From contig JAJTBN010000004.1 of assembly GCA_021286895.1 (NCBI GenBank), positions 1 through 38,907 of the forward strand: a stretch of DNA of 38,907 nucleotides, in the 5' to 3' direction. Shown piece by piece: positions 8,612-18,002 of this stretch. Every line of letters begins with the position of its first letter. The stretch's first letter is position 1. Origin of the DNA: Bacteroidota bacterium. GTDB lineage: Bacteria; Bacteroidota; Ignavibacteria; Tepidaquicellales; Tepidaquicellaceae. Made by a program: the position numbers and the translations under genes. Below the pieces are notes generated by a model. It saw only the letters and a program-made list of their open reading frames with translations. It was not told where the DNA came from and ran no database searches.

Positions 8612-9223
8612 CTAATCCTTTCTCTTATAGAAAAATCCTTCCGCGGATTTTTCTATCGTGTAATAAAGCGTTTTATATCCGAGTCCCGGATTTTCGTATG
8701 TATCACCGGGCCGGTGTACAGGGAAAGTTCTTTCGAGTACGTTATTCTTTATTATAAAAACATCCCTGCCATTGTATCCCTCAAACGGTCCTCCCGTATT
8801 GATTTCCCCGGGTTTTATGGCAGGGAAATTTATTTCTTTAAAGGTCATATCCCCGTCCGACGCGATTCCGAAAATGTGAGCGTATTCTCCCGGCTTGAAG
8901 CCGCGCGTGAAAAGGTACATTTCTTCAAATCCGTCGTTGTCAAGGTCCGCGGTAAATATGGTGTCGATATGCTCTATTTCGTCAAACAGTATGGTATCGC
9001 GCGACTCGGGAAATCCTTTACCTGTAATGTATACATCGAAAAGATATTCGCTTTCGGGAACGCATCTGACCAGAAAGGATTTACCGGTTTTTGTGGCTAT
9101 TTCTACTGTGGTTATACCGCCGGTTTTGTCGGAATCGTTTACGCAAAAATACCCGGGCTGTTTCGTAAAACCTAAGATTAATGACGGCAAAAATATTAAC
9201 ATTATTCCCGTAATAATTTTCAT
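8612..9223 (-). CDS. Secreted PliI-like (I-type lysozyme inhibitor-like) domain protein
   Basis: This 203-aa protein is read from the ATG at 9223, which has a ggggggaag SD; an ATG at 9241 is also in frame but less likely. A signal peptide covers about residues 1-19. The middle contains a DLDNDGFEEMYLFTRG segment. The C-terminal half resembles what I recall of the PliI fold family: GYNGRDVFIIKNNVLERTFP followed by an RxGD turn and a final beta strand. PliI proteins are periplasmic inhibitors of invertebrate-type lysozymes. The inhibitor function is inferred only from this resemblance. An FG-GAP/VCBS-like calcium-loop protein is the main alternative. Confidence 0.65.
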   Translation of the reverse strand: MKIITGIMLIFLPSLILGFTKQPGYFCVNDSDKTGGITTVEIATKTGKSFLVRCVPESEYLFDVYITGKGFPESRDTILFDEIEHIDTIFTADLDNDGFEEMYLFTRGFKPGEYAHIFGIASDGDMTFKEINFPAIKPGEINTGGPFEGYNGRDVFIIKNNVLERTFPVHRPGDTYENPGLGYKTLYYTIEKSAEGFFYKRKD

Positions 9224-9245
9224 AACTTCCCCCCGAAACATCCGC

Positions 9246-10637
9246 TTATTTTATTAAAGTTATTTTCTTGACGTCAGAGAAATTATCCGCCGTAAGTTTG
9301 CAGAAATATGTTCCGCTCGATAGCCTGCTTCCGTCAAAAAACACTTCATACGTTCCGGCGTTCAACCTTTCGTTCACGAGAGTCGCCGCGGCTTTTCCGG
9401 AGATGTCGTAAACAGTAATATTAACGTTTGAATTATTCTTTGCGGGAACGTCGAATTTTATTCTTGTCGCGGGATTAAACGGATTCGGGTAATTTTGATA
9501 AAGCCTGTAAGAAGCGGCGCCCGGGTCGGTGTTTCCCTGAATACCAAGCGGCTTGCTCAAGGTAAGCGTATCGATTACAGAATTAGTATTGCTGTAAATC
9601 GTCATCTGTATTGCCGCGCTTGTAACGTCGAAAACTCCGTAGCAGTACGACTGCGCCGACTTTACAACGAACGACGCGGATGTCGGAACGTAAAGGGGCG
9701 CGCCCCCGCCGCCGATTACAAACTCGTGAAGTCCGCCCGAAAGACAGTGCTGGTAAAAATGATTATGCCCGCAAAAAACCATGTCTACTCCTTTCGGTAT
9801 AAATATATTCGTGTACCATGACTGCATTGTGGCGTTTGACCCGTGCCCGCCGGATGAATAGGCAGGTTCATGGAAATATACAATTTTCCACCTTTTATTC
9901 GTCATCGTAAGATCGTTCATCGCCCAGTTGTACTGCGGACTTCCGACGGTGTACGAAACGGAATTGTTAATCGATACAAAGTGAACATCGCCCGCGTCGA
10001 ATGAATAATAATCCGGCGTGCCGGATGTTGAAGGCGGACTGAAGAAAAAGGCCTGATTGTTCGGACCCCAGTTTTCATGATTTCCGGACGTGGAAAAAAA
10101 CGGGACCCTGGAAATCAGATTTAACTCCTCAGTGACAAAATACTGGCTCTTCCATGAAGAGTAACTGTCGTCTATACAGTAATCTCCGGAATAGATAGAA
10201 AACAGCGGATTCATCCCGAGCATTGCTGTCGCTATTTGCCCGTGTGTCGTGGGATTGGAACGGCAGTCCCCCATAACGCAGAACCTGTAACCTGTGCCGG
10301 GAAGCACGCCCGAACGAAAACTTGTCACGGGAGAAGACGAAGAACCCTGCACCGCCTGATAAAAATAAATTGTATTGGCGGTAAGGTTTACCAGATTAAT
10401 TCTGTGAATGTAAGTGCTGCCCCCCGAAGTCGGAACAATAAACAGAGATTTGGCGCTTGAGCCGAACCCTCCGGTAAGTCCGTAATTTACCGTTACAGTA
10501 TCCGCCGTACTGCATTCAACGCACACAAAAACAGAATTTGATGTAAGCGCCTGAAGATACGGAGTCATTGAGATTGCCGAATACGAAAACGGACATAATA
10601 CTATAACCAGCAGTAATGCCGTAAGATGTTTCTTCAT
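9246..10637 (-). CDS. Secreted purple acid phosphatase-like metallophosphoesterase with T9SS sorting domain
   Basis: This 463-aa protein has a signal peptide (about 1-20). An N-terminal fibronectin-like domain covers about 21-112. A metallophosphoesterase core then carries the metal-ligand motifs in order: GDCR (Asp124), GDYC (Asp152), GNHE (Asn186, His187), FHEP (His256) and GHNH (His291, His293). This is the purple acid phosphatase layout. The C-terminus, from YQNYPNPFNPATRI, is a T9SS type A sorting domain, so the enzyme should be exported and attached to or released from the cell surface. A role in releasing phosphate from organic phosphoesters is inferred. All recognisable ligands are present. 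Confidence 0.9.
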   Translation of the reverse strand: MKKHLTALLLVIVLCPFSYSAISMTPYLQALTSNSVFVCVECSTADTVTVNYGLTGGFGSSAKSLFIVPTSGGSTYIHRINLVNLTANTIYFYQAVQGSSSSPVTSFRSGVLPGTGYRFCVMGDCRSNPTTHGQIATAMLGMNPLFSIYSGDYCIDDSYSSWKSQYFVTEELNLISRVPFFSTSGNHENWGPNNQAFFFSPPSTSGTPDYYSFDAGDVHFVSINNSVSYTVGSPQYNWAMNDLTMTNKRWKIVYFHEPAYSSGGHGSNATMQSWYTNIFIPKGVDMVFCGHNHFYQHCLSGGLHEFVIGGGGAPLYVPTSASFVVKSAQSYCYGVFDVTSAAIQMTIYSNTNSVIDTLTLSKPLGIQGNTDPGAASYRLYQNYPNPFNPATRIKFDVPAKNNSNVNITVYDISGKAAATLVNERLNAGTYEVFFDGSRLSSGTYFCKLTADNFSDVKKITLIK

Positions 10638-10753
10638 AATAAATCACCCCTTGATTATATACTTATGCTTTAGACAAAAAATAACAATTTCAAGTTTAAG
10701 ATGTGTGCAAAATTTTTTGCATTAATGAACAACCGTTCGATAAACAACAATGT

Positions 10754-11218
10754 TTATTTTTTTCCGCTATTATGCAAAATCTTAATTACAATCTTTTTAA
10801 CGGTTTCTTTTCCGCCGTTCATAATACCGGGCGTATGAAGTTCTCCCGGGAAAAAAAGAGCGAACATTCCAGGCTCTGTTTTTATGTACGAAACGGGCGC
10901 GTTGTGAAGAACAAAATCTTTTTCTTCGTCATATTCCCCCGCGGGGTTGCTGAAGTTATACGGCGCGTATCCGATATTTTCGCTTCCAGATACAGCGTAA
11001 TGTATGTCTGTATATTTTTTGTGCGTTTCGGGTCTTGAGTTCAAGGCCGGTTTTGTTTCGTATGAACTGACGAGAGCGTATACGCTGCCGCCGTCAATTT
11101 CATATTTTCCGTTTTCAAGAGCGGAAAGATTGTTACCGCTGAGAAAGGAAAAAGCAAGATGCATTTTTTTGTGTATCGGAAAATACAGGAAAGCGTTATC
11201 TATTTTATCTATTATCAT
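10754..11218 (-). CDS. YhcH/YjgK/YiaL family protein
   Basis: This 154-aa cytosolic protein has the marks of the YhcH/YjgK/YiaL family (DUF386, cupin-like fold): EIDGGSVYALVSSYET, THKKYTDIHYAVSGSENIGY and the metal-type motif FFPGELHTPGI, then VKKIVIKI. Members are associated with sugar-acid, sialic-acid or beta-galactoside metabolism, and some act as sugar anomerases or isomerases. No sugar-catabolism gene is adjacent, so the substrate is unknown. The length is normal. It is transcribed in the same direction as the phosphoesterase, 116 bases upstream of it, and has no obvious SD. Confidence 0.85.
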   Translation of the reverse strand: MIIDKIDNAFLYFPIHKKMHLAFSFLSGNNLSALENGKYEIDGGSVYALVSSYETKPALNSRPETHKKYTDIHYAVSGSENIGYAPYNFSNPAGEYDEEKDFVLHNAPVSYIKTEPGMFALFFPGELHTPGIMNGGKETVKKIVIKILHNSGKK

Positions 11219-11387
11219 ACTTTCGGTTTTTATTTCAAAAATAATTTATTTACGGAACAGATGCTTCAAGAAACAGTAAAATTTCGACAAGCCCCCGAAG
11301 ATTAGAAATCGCCGGCCTTTTTTGCCCGGAGCAACAAAGAACCTGCGGATACGTATAAATAGTGTTCCCTTACTCCAATGTAACAAA

Positions 11388-12422
11388 ATGAAATACTTAA
11401 TAATAATATTCTCGGTTATCCTGATGCGAATTTCCGCGTCCGCCCAGGAAAATAATGAAGTACTATTCAGGACGGAAGAAATCACGGTTAAAGCCGGCAG
11501 GTTCGGTATAAAAGCGGATATAATTTTTCCCGCCGAAGGGAAAAATTTTCCAGCGGTTGTGTTCTGCACAGGAAGCGGCCCTACTGACAGGAAGGCTTCA
11601 ATAAAGTACTCGAAAGCAATGAGGCTGTTTATAAAAAAAGGGTATGCGGTTCTGATTGACGATAAACCGGGATACGGAGGTTCGACCGGAGAATTCTCCG
11701 ACGACAGTCTTTTCAGAGATCGGGCGTTGATACTTTGCAAAGAAATTGAAACGCTGAAAAAACATCCGGCGATAAACCCCCTGAAGATAGGCGTGTACGG
11801 CTCCAGCCAGGCAAGTTATGTCATGTCGCTTGCGGTTCCAGACAACAAAGAGGTGTCATTTGTGATTGCATGGTCGTGTCCCGCGATGAACAGCATCGAA
11901 CAGTCGGCTTATCTCGTTAAAATGCAGGCTCTATGCGGCGGGCGGACGAAAGAGGAAGCCGAAGAACTTTATAAATATTACAGGCTGAGAGCCGAAGCTA
12001 AAACATACGCCGAATTCAAGGACGCCGCAAATTATCTGAATCAAGATTCCGTAATCGCAGAACTCGGGTGGGGGTATGATTTAAAAGAAGAGGAATTCGA
12101 ACCGCTTAAACCTGAATCGGAGTCGTACATAAATCCGCTTGACGGTCTTGGCAGGATTACCATTCCCGCGCTGTTCATATTCGGCGGGAAAGACACGCAA
12201 ATAGACCCCGTTCAGGGCGCGGCTGAATTCGATAAATCATTAAGCAAAGCCGGGAACCGTAACTACAGGGTATTGACGGTCAACGGTGTCGACCACAACA
12301 TGCGTCTGACAAAAACAGGAAGCCTCAGAGAGCAAAAAGAAAATTACGGCAAAGAAGGCGTCGCGGTACTCTCGACTGATTTTCTCGACGCTCTTGAAAA
12401 ATGGCTCGATGAAATAAAATAA
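11388..12422 (+). CDS. Secreted alpha/beta hydrolase (dienelactone hydrolase/S9-like)
   Basis: This 344-aa protein is read from ATG 11388; an in-frame TTG at 11322 would add 22 residues before a clear signal peptide and is rejected. The signal peptide is about 1-19 (MKYLIIIFSVILMRISASAQ). The alpha/beta hydrolase core shows an oxyanion-type VFCTGSGPTDR, the nucleophile elbow VYGSSQAS with Ser140 (Ala instead of the final Gly of GxSxG), the acid region LFIFGGKDTQID and the catalytic His in VNGVDHNMRL. An esterase or peptidase acting in the periplasm is the likely role; the substrate is unknown. It is divergent from the YhcH-family gene to its left. Confidence 0.85.
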   Translation: MKYLIIIFSVILMRISASAQENNEVLFRTEEITVKAGRFGIKADIIFPAEGKNFPAVVFCTGSGPTDRKASIKYSKAMRLFIKKGYAVLIDDKPGYGGSTGEFSDDSLFRDRALILCKEIETLKKHPAINPLKIGVYGSSQASYVMSLAVPDNKEVSFVIAWSCPAMNSIEQSAYLVKMQALCGGRTKEEAEELYKYYRLRAEAKTYAEFKDAANYLNQDSVIAELGWGYDLKEEEFEPLKPESESYINPLDGLGRITIPALFIFGGKDTQIDPVQGAAEFDKSLSKAGNRNYRVLTVNGVDHNMRLTKTGSLREQKENYGKEGVAVLSTDFLDALEKWLDEIK

Positions 12423-12784
12423 TTGGTGAAATATTTTTCGCCGTGATAATTATTTGAAAATCACAGAGATATTTTTGCAAAAATATTTTAAGGACGAACG
12501 CGGTTATCGCATTAAAGAAATATTTATTAATAAGAAATTTAATAAATCCACTTACACACATACAATATTTTTTTTCAGATTCTTTTCCCTCCTCAAGATA
12601 CTGTTTTCCTTTTACATGCGTACAAAAAACTCCTAAAAAGAATTGAATTGAATTTCTTTATGTTTTAGTAATTAAGAAGCGGATGTACAAGCACGATAAT
12701 AATGCTTATCAACGGAAATCGTGCGCCGGCGAAGAGACGATGCGAACATAAATAATATGTGAAATTATTTTAAGGAGAACGGTA
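12423..12784. other. 362-base AT-rich intergenic region
   Basis: No supported gene. The short frame at 12454-12636 has no ribosome binding site and unremarkable composition. The right end carries aaggag 6 bases before the ATG of the next gene. No clear terminator hairpin was found. Confidence 0.5.
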
Positions 12785-14233
12785 ATGATAAAGTCAAAAG
12801 GGAAAATGCCTGCGGCTATCCTTGCCGCGGCGCTTTTGGTAAACTACGCTCTTCTCGCTTACGGCATTACGGCAATTATCAGGCAAGAGAAAACCACTCA
12901 GCCGCAACCGCAGGTGTCGAACGAAGAAAAGATTCTTGGAAACGACAACCCCTTCGTTCAGAACAACGAAGACCTTATTAACGCTGATTACAAAAATTTT
13001 TACGACGACCTTAAGCCATACGGCACATGGGTCGAAGTAAATCTGAAAAATAAATCCGTCGAGTCTGGAGCGGCGGAACAGGACAATTTGTCCGAAACCA
13101 TACGGAATGTACTGGGAATAAAAGACGCGAAGGCCGATGCTGGTCTCGGCTGGAGCGTCTTTTATGTATGGAGACCTTCGCCCAATACGGCAATAAGCAT
13201 AGCCGCGGGCGACCCCGCTCCGGCAATGTATGTTCCGTACACAAACGGACAATGGGTTTATACCGATTACGGCTGGAACTTCCGCGCGGCTACGCCGTAT
13301 GAGGAACTGACACATCATTACGGCCGCTGGGTTTACACAGTCCCGTACGGATGGATATGGGTTCCCGGTAACCGCTGGGCTGCCGCGTGGGTATCCTGGG
13401 ATTACGACGATGATTATATCGCATGGACTCCCGGCTCGCCCGGAATTTATCTCGCGGTGAATTACTACGGACTTCCGTACAGACTCGAACCGAACTATGT
13501 CGTATGCGAGCGCAGGCACTTTATAGACCCTTATGTTTACAGGTATTCCGGATTATACCGCGAACATGAATTCGAAAAAAAGTACCGCGACATGGAATCT
13601 TTTTCCGGAAACAGGTACGCGGGTAATAAACATTTCGGTTTCGGTCCCGACCCGAAAAGAGTAGAAAAAGACTACGGCAGAAAAATAGAACCAATACACC
13701 TGAATTCGGTATCGGACCGCGGAAAAGTAAAATACGGAAATAAACAGTTCGACGTTTACGCTCCGCGATTTAAGGATAAACAAAATTCTTTTACTGATAA
13801 AAAGTCCGGAAGTGAAAGGGAATTAAAACAATACGACAGAAATTCCCTTTCGTCCGGCACAGGAAAAAAGTCCGCTGATAAACTACACGGCTATAATTTC
13901 AGGAAAGGAAAAAATGACAAAGCGGTTAATCTTAAAAATTTAAATAACGGCTTTGATAAGTCCGGCAGAAAGGAAAACAACGCGTACAATACCGGTAAGT
14001 CTGATAATCGCCGCAGTCATGAAAATTACAATTGGAAAAATAACCGCGTTGATAAAACCCGGAACAAGAATAATATAAGGCGCGTTCCGGAAAACATTGA
14101 CAAACAGAATAACAGGTTTAATTCCGGAAAACAAAGAGGGAACGAGAACACATTACGGCAGCGCGGCAACGGCAATAACGATACCCGGTCTGCCAACAAA
14201 GAACAAAAGGGCGGTCAGAAAGGACACAGATAA
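12785..14233 (+). CDS. DUF6600-like Tyr/Trp-rich envelope protein with basic Asn-rich tail
   Basis: This 482-aa protein is read from an ATG with a clear aaggag SD. An N-terminal hydrophobic segment (about 9-32) serves as signal peptide or anchor. Residues about 70-240 have the YxxWV-rich repeat pattern seen in DUF6600 proteins: FYDDLKPYGTWVEV, WVYTDYGW, HYGRWVYTVPYGWIWVPG and WAAAWVSWDYDDDYIAWTP. From about residue 260 the protein becomes a long hydrophilic Lys/Asn/Arg/Gly-rich tail that is probably disordered. The first part is likely an extracytoplasmic beta-rich domain. Function is unknown; the basic tail could bind nucleic acid or acidic polysaccharide, but this is only a guess. Confidence 0.8.
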   Translation: MIKSKGKMPAAILAAALLVNYALLAYGITAIIRQEKTTQPQPQVSNEEKILGNDNPFVQNNEDLINADYKNFYDDLKPYGTWVEVNLKNKSVESGAAEQDNLSETIRNVLGIKDAKADAGLGWSVFYVWRPSPNTAISIAAGDPAPAMYVPYTNGQWVYTDYGWNFRAATPYEELTHHYGRWVYTVPYGWIWVPGNRWAAAWVSWDYDDDYIAWTPGSPGIYLAVNYYGLPYRLEPNYVVCERRHFIDPYVYRYSGLYREHEFEKKYRDMESFSGNRYAGNKHFGFGPDPKRVEKDYGRKIEPIHLNSVSDRGKVKYGNKQFDVYAPRFKDKQNSFTDKKSGSERELKQYDRNSLSSGTGKKSADKLHGYNFRKGKNDKAVNLKNLNNGFDKSGRKENNAYNTGKSDNRRSHENYNWKNNRVDKTRNKNNIRRVPENIDKQNNRFNSGKQRGNENTLRQRGNGNNDTRSANKEQKGGQKGHR

Positions 14234-14316
14234 ACTCCGGAAAAATTGACCCTTTACTTAATTAACATAGCCGCCTTTGTTCAATTGACTTCGTGAACAG
14301 GGGCAGCCCCCCTATC

Positions 14317-14350
14317 CCCGGCGTACTCATGTTCGCCGGGGATTCTTTTA
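14317..14350. terminator. Bidirectional terminator between convergent genes
   Basis: A 7-bp GC stem (cccggcg / cgccggg, 14318-14341) is followed on the + strand by attctttta. It separates the DUF6600-like gene (+) from the 851-aa BNR gene (-). Confidence 0.75.
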
Positions 14351-14378
14351 AGCAATATTAAATTTTATAAGAAAGAAA

Positions 14379-16934
14379 TCACTTCAGCAGAACCATTTTT
14401 CTCGTAGCCGCTTTTTCGCCGTTTATGTACAACGAATAGAAATATATTCCGCTCGGTGTGTTATTCCCGGAATACCGGATAATTGAAAATGGAATTTCGT
14501 ACGTACCTGATATAAGATTCTCTTTGATGAGGTCTGTTACTTTCTTTCCAAGTATGTCGTAAACAGACAGTGTTACAAAACTCTTTTCGCTTTTCGATTT
14601 TCCGTTTTCGGTTATGGAGAATTTAATTGTTGTAGAAGGATTGAACGGGTTCGGGTAATTCTGGTACAATGCGAATCCGACAGGCTCGGAGCTTCCTCCG
14701 GGCTGTATGTATTGTATCTGCGACAGATAGTTTGAATACGCGCTTCGGCCGTGAGTCCACGCGATTATCTTTGATGTTGGCTGGTGAAGTGTCAGGTCGT
14801 GAACAGGAACTGTCGTCGGGAGATTTCCAAATATGCTCCATGTCTGACCGAGGTTTGTCGTGACCATCACTCCGTAATCAGTGCCGGTATAAAGCGTCGA
14901 AGAATTGAACGGGTCAACAAGTATGTCGTTTACCGGAGCGTCGGGAAGATTACCGTTAATAGCCGTCCAGTTCGTTCCGTAGTTTGTAGTCCTGAAAACA
15001 TGCGCCCCCGTTGAATCTACCTTATACCCGGAAAGCGTTACGTAACATATATTCGCGTTTGAAGGGTCAATGGTCAATCTCGTTACCCATCTGTTCGGCA
15101 GCCCCGCGTTGATTAACGCCCAGTTTGTTCCTCCGTTTGTCGTTACCCATACGTTCGCGTCGTCGGTTCCCGCGTAGAGGACGTTCGTGTTTGTCTTGGA
15201 AACATCGAGTGTCGTGATTGTACCGAGGTTGGCTACGTGCGCCTTCGCGAGGTCAGGGCTGATTGCCGTCCATGACTGCATTCCGTTCGTTGTCCTGTAA
15301 ACTTTGAAAGTTCCGCAATAAAGCGTTGTAGGAGTGTTCTTGTCCATCACAAGCGGAGTGCTCCAGTTGGAATATGTAAGGTCTAAACCCGAGGTTCCTC
15401 CGTAAAACGACGCACCTCCGTTCGTTGAATAACCGAATGAGCCGTTCTGCGACGAAGCGTACATCCTCTGCGGGTTCTGGTAGTCGATAAGACAGTAAAA
15501 CCCGTCGCCCCCGTACACGGAATTCCACGCGCCGATACCACCGCTTGTCAGGTTTGTGCCGTTATCCTGTGCGCCTCCGATAAGCACGTTCGGGTTCTGG
15601 TAACTAATATCGCCGGCGTAGAACTGCGTCACGGGCAGAGTCGGGCTTTCTGTGAATGTGCTTCCGTTGTTGGTCGAGTAATTTATGCCTCCGTCGTTTC
15701 CTATCACAATATAGTTCGGATTTGTTCGCGCGAAACATACCGCGTGATGATCGACATGTATCGACGACAATGTCTGGTTTACGGAACTTCCGCCTGTGTT
15801 TGAAATTTCCATATACAGCCCGCCGCAGAAAATATGGTTGGGGTTGCCCGGGTCGACTTTAACGACGCGGTTAAACCACGCGTAATTTGAAGAGCCCCCG
15901 ATGGAGGTATTCGTATTCGTCCAGCTTGTTCCGCCGTCCGTCGATTTATAAAGACCGGAAGTATAACCGCTTGTGTTTGATAGCAGCGTGTAGATTGTCT
16001 GCGGATTGGACGGCGAAATGTCTATTGATATTCTTCCGAGGTTTGATGTATTCGACGGAAATCCTCCGTTTACAACCGTCCAGTTCGTTCCGGCGTTCGT
16101 CGATATGTACAGTGCCGACTTCGGGCCGCCGTATTTGACGTAATCCTCGCGGCGCGTTCTTTCCCACATTGCGGCGAATACAACGTTTGAATTTATCGGA
16201 TGAGTTACAACGTCGACCGCGCCGACTGAGTCCGCGACAAAAAGAGAAAGCGACCAGGTGTTTCCGGCGTCTGTAGATTTGTAAACTCCCCTTTCGGGAT
16301 TGTTATGCCTGAGCGAGCCGAGAGCGGCCGCGTAAACGATATTTGTATTGACGGGGTCAATCGCGATGTTGCCAATGCTGTATGTGTTCTGCAGCCCGGT
16401 GCAAACCCAGTTCAGACCGTAGTTAGTAGATTTGTATATGCCCGTGCCGGGATAATAACTTCTCAGCGAATTAGGCTCTCCCGTACCGCAGTATATAACG
16501 TTTGACGAAAGCGGATTAATAGCAAGCGCGCCGATTGAAGAAGTATTCTGATTGTCGAATACGCTTACCCATGACTGGCAGAAGTTCGTTGATTTCCAGA
16601 CTCCCCCGTTCGCGCAGCCCGTGTAAACAATCTGTGGATTTCCCGGGTCAATCGCGATTGTTGTAATCCGGCCTTCCACATTTGTCGGACCTGCAAGCGT
16701 CCAAGGGTCGGTGAGTTGTTTGCTCATACTCATACGGTTTCGGACGTATTCGAGAGATTTAACTCTTTCGTCGTTTGGAATCTCCGCGAACGGATAAGCG
16801 CGCTGCGTTTCGAACCAGCCGTAATCCGGTATTTCATCCGATTCTGTTTCCTTTTCCGTGAGATTTATCAGCAGTAAAAAAACGGGTATGGTGAGCGATA
16901 CCGCAAGAATAATTCTTGTATATTTTGAGACCAT
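14379..16934 (-). CDS. Large BNR/sortilin-like beta-propeller surface protein with T9SS sorting domain
   Basis: This 851-aa protein has a hydrophobic signal segment at about 7-25. The rest is built of repeats of the form IAIDPxNPxIVYxG...GVWKSTNxGxSW, each blade with an Asp-box (STNYGLNW, STDAGNTW, STNAGTNW, STDGGTSW, TTNGGTNW). This is the layout of VPS10/sortilin-type and GH74-like propellers, probably two propellers in tandem. No GH74 catalytic residues can be assigned by eye. The C-terminus from about residue 763 (YQNYPNPFNPSTTIKF) is a T9SS type A sorting domain. It is probably a secreted adhesion, scaffold or carbohydrate-active protein. No strong SD precedes the start. Confidence 0.85.
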   Translation of the reverse strand: MVSKYTRIILAVSLTIPVFLLLINLTEKETESDEIPDYGWFETQRAYPFAEIPNDERVKSLEYVRNRMSMSKQLTDPWTLAGPTNVEGRITTIAIDPGNPQIVYTGCANGGVWKSTNFCQSWVSVFDNQNTSSIGALAINPLSSNVIYCGTGEPNSLRSYYPGTGIYKSTNYGLNWVCTGLQNTYSIGNIAIDPVNTNIVYAAALGSLRHNNPERGVYKSTDAGNTWSLSLFVADSVGAVDVVTHPINSNVVFAAMWERTRREDYVKYGGPKSALYISTNAGTNWTVVNGGFPSNTSNLGRISIDISPSNPQTIYTLLSNTSGYTSGLYKSTDGGTSWTNTNTSIGGSSNYAWFNRVVKVDPGNPNHIFCGGLYMEISNTGGSSVNQTLSSIHVDHHAVCFARTNPNYIVIGNDGGINYSTNNGSTFTESPTLPVTQFYAGDISYQNPNVLIGGAQDNGTNLTSGGIGAWNSVYGGDGFYCLIDYQNPQRMYASSQNGSFGYSTNGGASFYGGTSGLDLTYSNWSTPLVMDKNTPTTLYCGTFKVYRTTNGMQSWTAISPDLAKAHVANLGTITTLDVSKTNTNVLYAGTDDANVWVTTNGGTNWALINAGLPNRWVTRLTIDPSNANICYVTLSGYKVDSTGAHVFRTTNYGTNWTAINGNLPDAPVNDILVDPFNSSTLYTGTDYGVMVTTNLGQTWSIFGNLPTTVPVHDLTLHQPTSKIIAWTHGRSAYSNYLSQIQYIQPGGSSEPVGFALYQNYPNPFNPSTTIKFSITENGKSKSEKSFVTLSVYDILGKKVTDLIKENLISGTYEIPFSIIRYSGNNTPSGIYFYSLYINGEKAATRKMVLLK

Positions 16935-17296
16935 AATAAGTTATTATACAAGAAATTGAATAAATCAATTTTAACATACAACAATAAAAAGAAGAAAGCG
17001 TTTTGCAATCGGTAATTAGACTTATGAAAAACTATATCTTTTGAAAAATGCAAAACCCCAAAGCATATTCCTGTTATAAATCCCGGCCTTCGCCGGAATA
17101 ACATAGTTTTATTCAAAGAGAGTAAATCTGCTATGTGATGAATTTATACGGATTTTGCTTATTAAAATCCGGCTGTGCGATTCAGGAATTACTAATGCCC
17201 CGAAGTTGTTTTAAATGAAAGTTATCATAATCTAAAAAGGATGATAGCGGCGGGCATTCTCAGATAATGCCGCCGTTTTAAGCATTAAAATTTTTT
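16935..17296. other. 362-base divergent intergenic region
   Basis: This lies between the divergently transcribed BNR gene (-) and the first carbonic anhydrase (+), so promoters for both should be here. No specific promoter match is claimed. A terminator-like hairpin at 17248-17280 sits just before the carbonic anhydrase start and is listed separately. No coding region is supported. Confidence 0.5.
17248..17280 (+). promoter_or_regulatory. Terminator-like hairpin in the carbonic anhydrase leader
   Basis: The stem is cggcg(g)gcat / atgccgccg with one bulged base, followed by TTTTA. It ends only 17 bases before the carbonic anhydrase start codon. Its position in the leader rather than after a gene suggests attenuation, or a block on read-through from upstream. 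Whether it folds in vivo is unknown. Confidence 0.45.
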
Positions 17297-17905
17297 ATGT
17301 CTTCAGAGAAGAAAAATACAACGAAATATATAATTAATACGCCTGATGAAGCGCTGGCGGAATTAAAAAACGGGAATAAAAGATTTTCAGCGGGACGGTC
17401 AGTCCACACAGATTTTATGGCAAGCATAGAAAGCACAAAGGACGACCCGCGCCCTCATACGATTGTTCTTTCCTGCTTTGATTCACGCGTGCCGCCTGAA
17501 ATTATCTTTGACCAGGGAATCGGAAATATTTTTGTCGCGAGAGTGGCGGGCAATATCGCCGATAAGCACATCCTTGGAAGCCTTGAGTTTGGCGCGCAGA
17601 TGAACGGAAGCAAACTGATAGTTGTGATGGGGCACAGCAAATGCGGCGCGGTAAAAGGCGCGATAGAAAACGCCGAACTCGGACATCTTACGCAATTGGT
17701 GAACGTCATAAAACCCGCAATCACGGGAGACAAATCGGACCCCGAAGAAATGGTGAATGAAACGGCAAGAAAGAACGTGCGAATGACAATAGAGTATATT
17801 ATGAAGAACAGCGAGGTGCTTTCCGGTCTTGTAAAAGAAGGGAAGCTTAAAATCGCCGGCGCTTTCTACGATGTCTCGTCGGGAAAAGTGGATTTCCTTG
17901 ACTGA
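17297..17905 (+). CDS. Beta-carbonic anhydrase, cytosolic
   Basis: This 202-aa protein lacks a signal peptide. It catalyses reversible hydration of CO2. The zinc ligands and catalytic dyad of beta-class enzymes are present: Cys60, Asp62 and Arg64 in SCFDSRVPPE, and His113 and Cys116 in GHSKCGAVKGA. The stretch FDQGIGNIFVARVAGN is also typical. It is followed 97 bases later by a second, closely related gene whose product is a lipoprotein. The pair clearly arose by tandem duplication: both proteins end in a YDV...G-V-F-D pattern. No SD stands out before the ATG. Confidence 0.95.
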   Translation: MSSEKKNTTKYIINTPDEALAELKNGNKRFSAGRSVHTDFMASIESTKDDPRPHTIVLSCFDSRVPPEIIFDQGIGNIFVARVAGNIADKHILGSLEFGAQMNGSKLIVVMGHSKCGAVKGAIENAELGHLTQLVNVIKPAITGDKSDPEEMVNETARKNVRMTIEYIMKNSEVLSGLVKEGKLKIAGAFYDVSSGKVDFLD

Positions 17906-18002
17906 CCCGGACAACAAAAGGTAACACAAATGCGCGGAATGTCTTGCGGCAGTATGCGCCTGAACCGTAATCGGAATTATAAAAATAATAAATCATCAAA
18001 TT

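Noticed and set aside
8597-9257. Long open frames on the plus strand opposite the PliI-like gene
   Set aside because: The minus-strand frame has a signal peptide, an SD and a family pattern. The plus frames look like antisense shadows.
10706-10721. tgcaaaattttttgca palindrome as a terminator
   Set aside because: The stem is entirely AT-rich and is not followed by a T-run in the direction of the adjacent gene.
11322-11387. Upstream TTG start of the alpha/beta hydrolase
   Set aside because: It would bury the signal peptide 22 residues inside the protein.
12454-12636. 60-codon AT-rich frame between the hydrolase and DUF6600-like genes
   Set aside because: No ribosome site, composition typical of AT-rich spacer, no recognisable pattern.
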